A program made the position numbers and the translations under genes. A model generated the notes under the pieces. That model was not told where the DNA came from and ran no database searches. It saw only the letters and a program-made list of their open reading frames with translations. A stretch of 64,000 nucleotides of DNA from Paracoccaceae bacterium. Its GTDB lineage: Bacteria; Pseudomonadota; Alphaproteobacteria; Rhodobacterales; Rhodobacteraceae. Positions 61,298 to 64,000 of the stretch are shown here, piece after piece. Each line of letters opens with the position of its first letter. Positions within the stretch are counted from its first letter, which is position 1. The stretch lies in NCBI GenBank assembly GCA_021648025.1, contig JAKITO010000012.1:1-64000 (forward strand). The letters are read 5' to 3'.

Positions 61298-62332
61298 ATG
61301 TATTTCGCCTCTGACAATTCCGGGCCGGTGCATCCGGCCATCATGCAAGCTTTGAACGAGGCCAATTCGGGCTATGCCATGGGGTACGGTGACGACCCGC
61401 AGATGGACCAGGTCCGCGCGCGATTGCGTGAAATCTTCGAAGCACCCGAGGCGGCGATTTATCTGGTAATTTTAGGGACGGCGTCCAATTCACTGGCGCT
61501 TGCCACCCTGTGCAACCCGATGCAAACGGTGTTTTGTTCGCCGGTTGCGCATATCCACGAAGACGAATGCAACGCGCCTGAGTTTTTCACCGGCGGGGCC
61601 AAGCTGACGCTGGTGCCGGGAGGCGACAAGATGACGGGGGCGGCATTGCGCACAGCGATTGAGGCCGAGGAAACCCGCGGCGTACACGGGCCGCAACGCG
61701 GGCCGGTGTCGATCTCTCAGGTGACCGAGCGGGGCGGGGTTTATTCGCTACAGCAATTGCAGGACCTGACCGATGTGGCCCGCGAATTTGGCCTGCCGGT
61801 GCATATGGACGGTGCGCGCTTTGCCAATGCTCTGGTGACACTGAACCACAGCCCGGCGGAAATAACCTGGAAAATCGGCGTTGATGCGCTTTCTTTTGGG
61901 GGCACCAAAAATGGCTGCATGGGGGTCGAGGCGGTGATCTTTTTCGATCCTTCCAAGGCTTGGGAATTTGAACTTCGGCGCAAACGGGCGGCGCATTTAT
62001 TGTCCAAACACCGGTATCTGTCGGCCCAGATGCTTGCCTATCTTCAAGATGATCTGTGGCTGAATACGGCGCGCGCGGCCAATGATAACTGCACCCGACT
62101 GGCGCAAGGGCTGCGCAAGGCGGGGGCCGAATTCCAACATCAACCAGAGGCGAATATCATCTTTGCCACCCTGCCCCGCCGGGTTCATCAGCGCCTGCAC
62201 GAGGCCGGCGCAGTCTATCATCTGCTGGACGGGGGGCTGGACGGCGATCCATCGCAAATGCTGCCATTTCGTCTGGTCTGTGACTGGTCCATTTCCGACG
62301 ACCTGATCGACCAGTTTCTGGGGTTGTTATAA
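61298..62332 (+). CDS. ltaE: Low-specificity L-threonine aldolase
   Basis: A PLP enzyme splitting L-threonine or allo-threonine into glycine and acetaldehyde. The 344-residue protein begins FASDNSGPVHPAIMQAL, has GTASNSLALATLC (~60), HIHEDECNAPEFF, PVHMDGARFANALV (~166-180) and the PLP Lys in LSFGGTKNGCMGVEAV (~200). It is the last gene of the ribF transcript and overlaps the convergent hydrolase by 6 bp. Confidence 0.93.
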   Translation: MYFASDNSGPVHPAIMQALNEANSGYAMGYGDDPQMDQVRARLREIFEAPEAAIYLVILGTASNSLALATLCNPMQTVFCSPVAHIHEDECNAPEFFTGGAKLTLVPGGDKMTGAALRTAIEAEETRGVHGPQRGPVSISQVTERGGVYSLQQLQDLTDVAREFGLPVHMDGARFANALVTLNHSPAEITWKIGVDALSFGGTKNGCMGVEAVIFFDPSKAWEFELRRKRAAHLLSKHRYLSAQMLAYLQDDLWLNTARAANDNCTRLAQGLRKAGAEFQHQPEANIIFATLPRRVHQRLHEAGAVYHLLDGGLDGDPSQMLPFRLVCDWSISDDLIDQFLGLL

Positions 62333-63133
62333 AATCGGGCTGCGCGCGAACAAGGTTTTCAGTGCAACAGCCGCCTCGCCCGGATGCGATACCGGCAGCA
62401 TATGCCCGGCCCCCTCGATCACCACATTTTCGGCGTCGGGCAAACGGCGCGCCAACCCGTCGTTCACAGCACCAATCACTGCATGGGTTTCACTGCCCCG
62501 CAGCAACAGGCATGGGATTTGCAGCCGGTCCAGGACACCGGGCAAAAGCATCCCTGCCAGATCGTCATAAATCGCGTCGCGGCACGCAGGCACCACATGG
62601 ATGGCCCGTGTCATGGCTGCGCGCAAAACTTCGGGCAGCTCTGGCCAGCGCGGCCCTCCATTGCTCCACATCCGGTTGAACAGGCGCGCGCCAAGGGCGG
62701 CGTCGCCCGCCCGAAGTGCCTCGGCAAATGGGCCTGCATCGGCATCATGTTGCGCCAACAGGTCTGGCGCGTCCTGCACCGCCACCGCAAAAAATACCGG
62801 CTCGATCAGGGTCAGGCTGCGCACCCTGTCAGGTTGCGCCACCGCCAACCGCAAGGCCACAGTTGCGCCAAATGAATGGCCGATCAGGTCCATTCCCGGC
62901 TCCAGCAGATGCGCAACCGCCGCGGTGCTGCGGTCCTGAAAGTCACCCACCCCGTCCCAATCCGGGCTGCGCCCGTGCGACAGCATGTCGGGGGCGATGA
63001 AAGCGGTGTCGCTCAGGCGACCCGCAAGGCCGCGCCAGGCGCCTGAATGGGCCAATGTGCAATGCAGCGCCAGAACCCGGCGCGGGCCTTCGCCAATATT
63101 GCGAACTGCGACCGCCTGGGGATTGTTGGTCAT
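62327..63133 (-). CDS. Alpha/beta-hydrolase
   Basis: 268 residues from the ATG at 63133; an ATG 12 nt upstream is also possible. Motifs: VLALHCTLAHSGAWRGLAGRL (oxyanion, ~20-40), FIAPDMLSHGRSPD, the nucleophile in MDLIGHSFGATVALRLA (~92) and the base in VIEGAGHMLPVSHPGEA (~245). In the acid position the sequence reads LLRGSETHAV, Glu in place of Asp. The substrate is unknown. It diverges from prs. Confidence 0.87.
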   Translation of the reverse strand: MTNNPQAVAVRNIGEGPRRVLALHCTLAHSGAWRGLAGRLSDTAFIAPDMLSHGRSPDWDGVGDFQDRSTAAVAHLLEPGMDLIGHSFGATVALRLAVAQPDRVRSLTLIEPVFFAVAVQDAPDLLAQHDADAGPFAEALRAGDAALGARLFNRMWSNGGPRWPELPEVLRAAMTRAIHVVPACRDAIYDDLAGMLLPGVLDRLQIPCLLLRGSETHAVIGAVNDGLARRLPDAENVVIEGAGHMLPVSHPGEAAVALKTLFARSPIL

Positions 63134-63304
63134 TTCCCGGCCCATTCCGGTGCCACACCAACAAACTTTCGATCAAAATCAACCACGAGTGAATTCCTTG
63201 CCTTTGTGTTCTTTGCGTATTGGTAAGGCCATGCTAAGCGGTGTCAACATCGCGAATCTGCCACATCGTTTATTGCTCTTTTTGCTGCCGGGGGAAAACA
63301 GCAC

Positions 63305-64000
63305 ATGCCTACACGCACCGAACCCAAGCTTATTTCAGGAAACGCCAACCGACCACTGGCCAAGGCCATCACCCGCAGAATGAGCATGCACCGGGGGGTG
63401 CGCATTGATCTGGTAGACGCCCGGGTTGAACGCTTTAACGACGGCGAAATATTTGTCGAAGTCTACGAGAACGTGCGCGGCGAAGACATGTTCATCCTTC
63501 AGCCCACCTCGAATCCGGCCAATGACAATCTGATGGAATTGCTGATCATGGCCGACGCCCTGCGGCGGTCTTCGGCGGCACGGATCACTGCCGTTCTGCC
63601 CTATTTCGGCTATGCCCGTCAGGACCGGCGTACCAAGGCGCGCACACCCATTTCGGCCAAACTGGTGGCCAACATGATCGTCGAGGCCGGGATTGAACGG
63701 GTTCTGACGATGGACCTGCACGCGGCACAGATCCAGGGGTTTTTCGACATTCCGGTTGATAACCTTTATGCTTCGCCGCTGTTCGCTCTGGATATCCGCG
63801 CCCAATTCAAAGGCCGGATGGATGAGTTGATTGTGGTCTCGCCCGACGTCGGCGGGGTTGGGCGGGCGCGTGAATTGGCCAAACGGATCAGTTCACCGTT
63901 GGCGATTGTCGACAAGCGTCGCGAAAACCCCGGAGAAGTGGCGGAAATGACGGTGATTGGCGATGTGAAGGATAGGACCTGCATCATCATCGACGATATG
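63305..64000 (+). CDS. prs: Ribose-phosphate pyrophosphokinase (5' part, runs off window)
   Basis: Prs makes PRPP from ribose-5-phosphate and ATP for nucleotide, His and Trp synthesis. The first 232 codons are present and open to the window end. Motifs include [43 protein letters not shown] (~40-65), [26 protein letters not shown] (~100-125) with the ATP-binding Arg, and [26 protein letters not shown] lies about 10 nt before the ATG. The PRPP-binding loop should follow beyond the edge. Confidence 0.96.
   Translation, partial: MPTRTEPKLISGNANRPLAKAITRRMSMHRGVRIDLVDARVERFNDGEIFVEVYENVRGEDMFILQPTSNPANDNLMELLIMADALRRSSAARITAVLPYFGYARQDRRTKARTPISAKLVANMIVEAGIERVLTMDLHAAQIQGFFDIPVDNLYASPLFALDIRAQFKGRMDELIVVSPDVGGVGRARELAKRISSPLAIVDKRRENPGEVAEMTVIGDVKDRTCIIIDDM

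Noticed and set aside
1-64000. CRISPR arrays, rRNA, tmRNA, prophage genes, riboswitch or T-box leaders
   Set aside because: No regularly spaced repeats, cas genes, rRNA-like stretches, phage structural genes or recognisable riboswitch cores were seen on either strand.

Overview
The window is chromosomal DNA of an alphaproteobacterium, most likely a Rhodobacterales (Roseobacter-group) species. The reasons are the gene content and order: an Lrp-type regulator divergent from a PutA that lacks its own DNA-binding domain, a phaZ/phaC-phaP-phaR polyhydroxyalkanoate locus, LuxR-type helix-turn-helix/hydrolase fusions, a TIGR01459-type HAD protein, and G+C-rich third codon positions throughout. Species assignment would need a database search. 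No rRNA, CRISPR array or prophage is present. The window starts inside an IS66-type insertion sequence and ends inside prs.

Layout. 0-1 kb: the right end of an IS66-family element next to a small TPR gene whose signal peptide appears frameshifted, then putR. 1-10 kb: proline catabolism (putA), rhomboid protease, a GFA-like protein, inositol monophosphatase, an NADP-dependent reductase, metR/metF and a thioesterase. 10-18 kb: two hydrolases of the DUF2235 and DUF900 types, aspS and carB. 18-20.6 kb: an accessory insertion at the 3' end of carB. The last ~100 bp of carB are repeated as a diverged, frameshifted relic 0.9 kb downstream. Between the two copies lie DnaA-box-like sequences, a strong promoter, hairpins and two tiny conserved-type genes. 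A cytosine methyltransferase/HNH endonuclease pair follows the relic.

20.6-25.5 kb: a 24-residue lipoprotein, a DsbA/FrnE-like oxidoreductase, DUF2306, a membrane LytTR regulator overlapping lipB, a LuxR-type regulator fused to a catalytically degenerate alpha/beta-hydrolase, and a candidate small RNA with an orphan terminator. 25.5-32 kb: a metal and redox block with a CDF exporter/MerR pair, a TetR regulator/molybdenum hydroxylase pair (iorA/iorB) and arsR-arsM, each with a visible palindromic operator. 32-43 kb: glutamine-amidotransferase-like hydrolase, APC permease, malate synthase G, aminopeptidase N, SDR, unknown proteins and a DegT aminotransferase.

43-49.5 kb: the PHA locus. PhaR represses and PhaP coats granules, PhaC polymerises and PhaZ depolymerises; CTGC-N3-GCAG sites precede phaP and phaC. 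49.5-54.4 kb: a minus-strand group rich in alpha/beta-hydrolases, four of whose genes overlap by 1-4 nt and look translationally coupled. 54.6-64 kb: housekeeping genes (thrS, cold-shock protein, tRNA-Leu(GAG), HAD hydrolase, MaoC hydratase that may feed PHA synthesis, ribF, YcgN-like protein, threonine aldolase, prs).

The most unusual items are the carB 3'-end insertion with its two mini-genes, and the LuxR-pseudohydrolase, which looks like a ligand receptor evolved from an enzyme.
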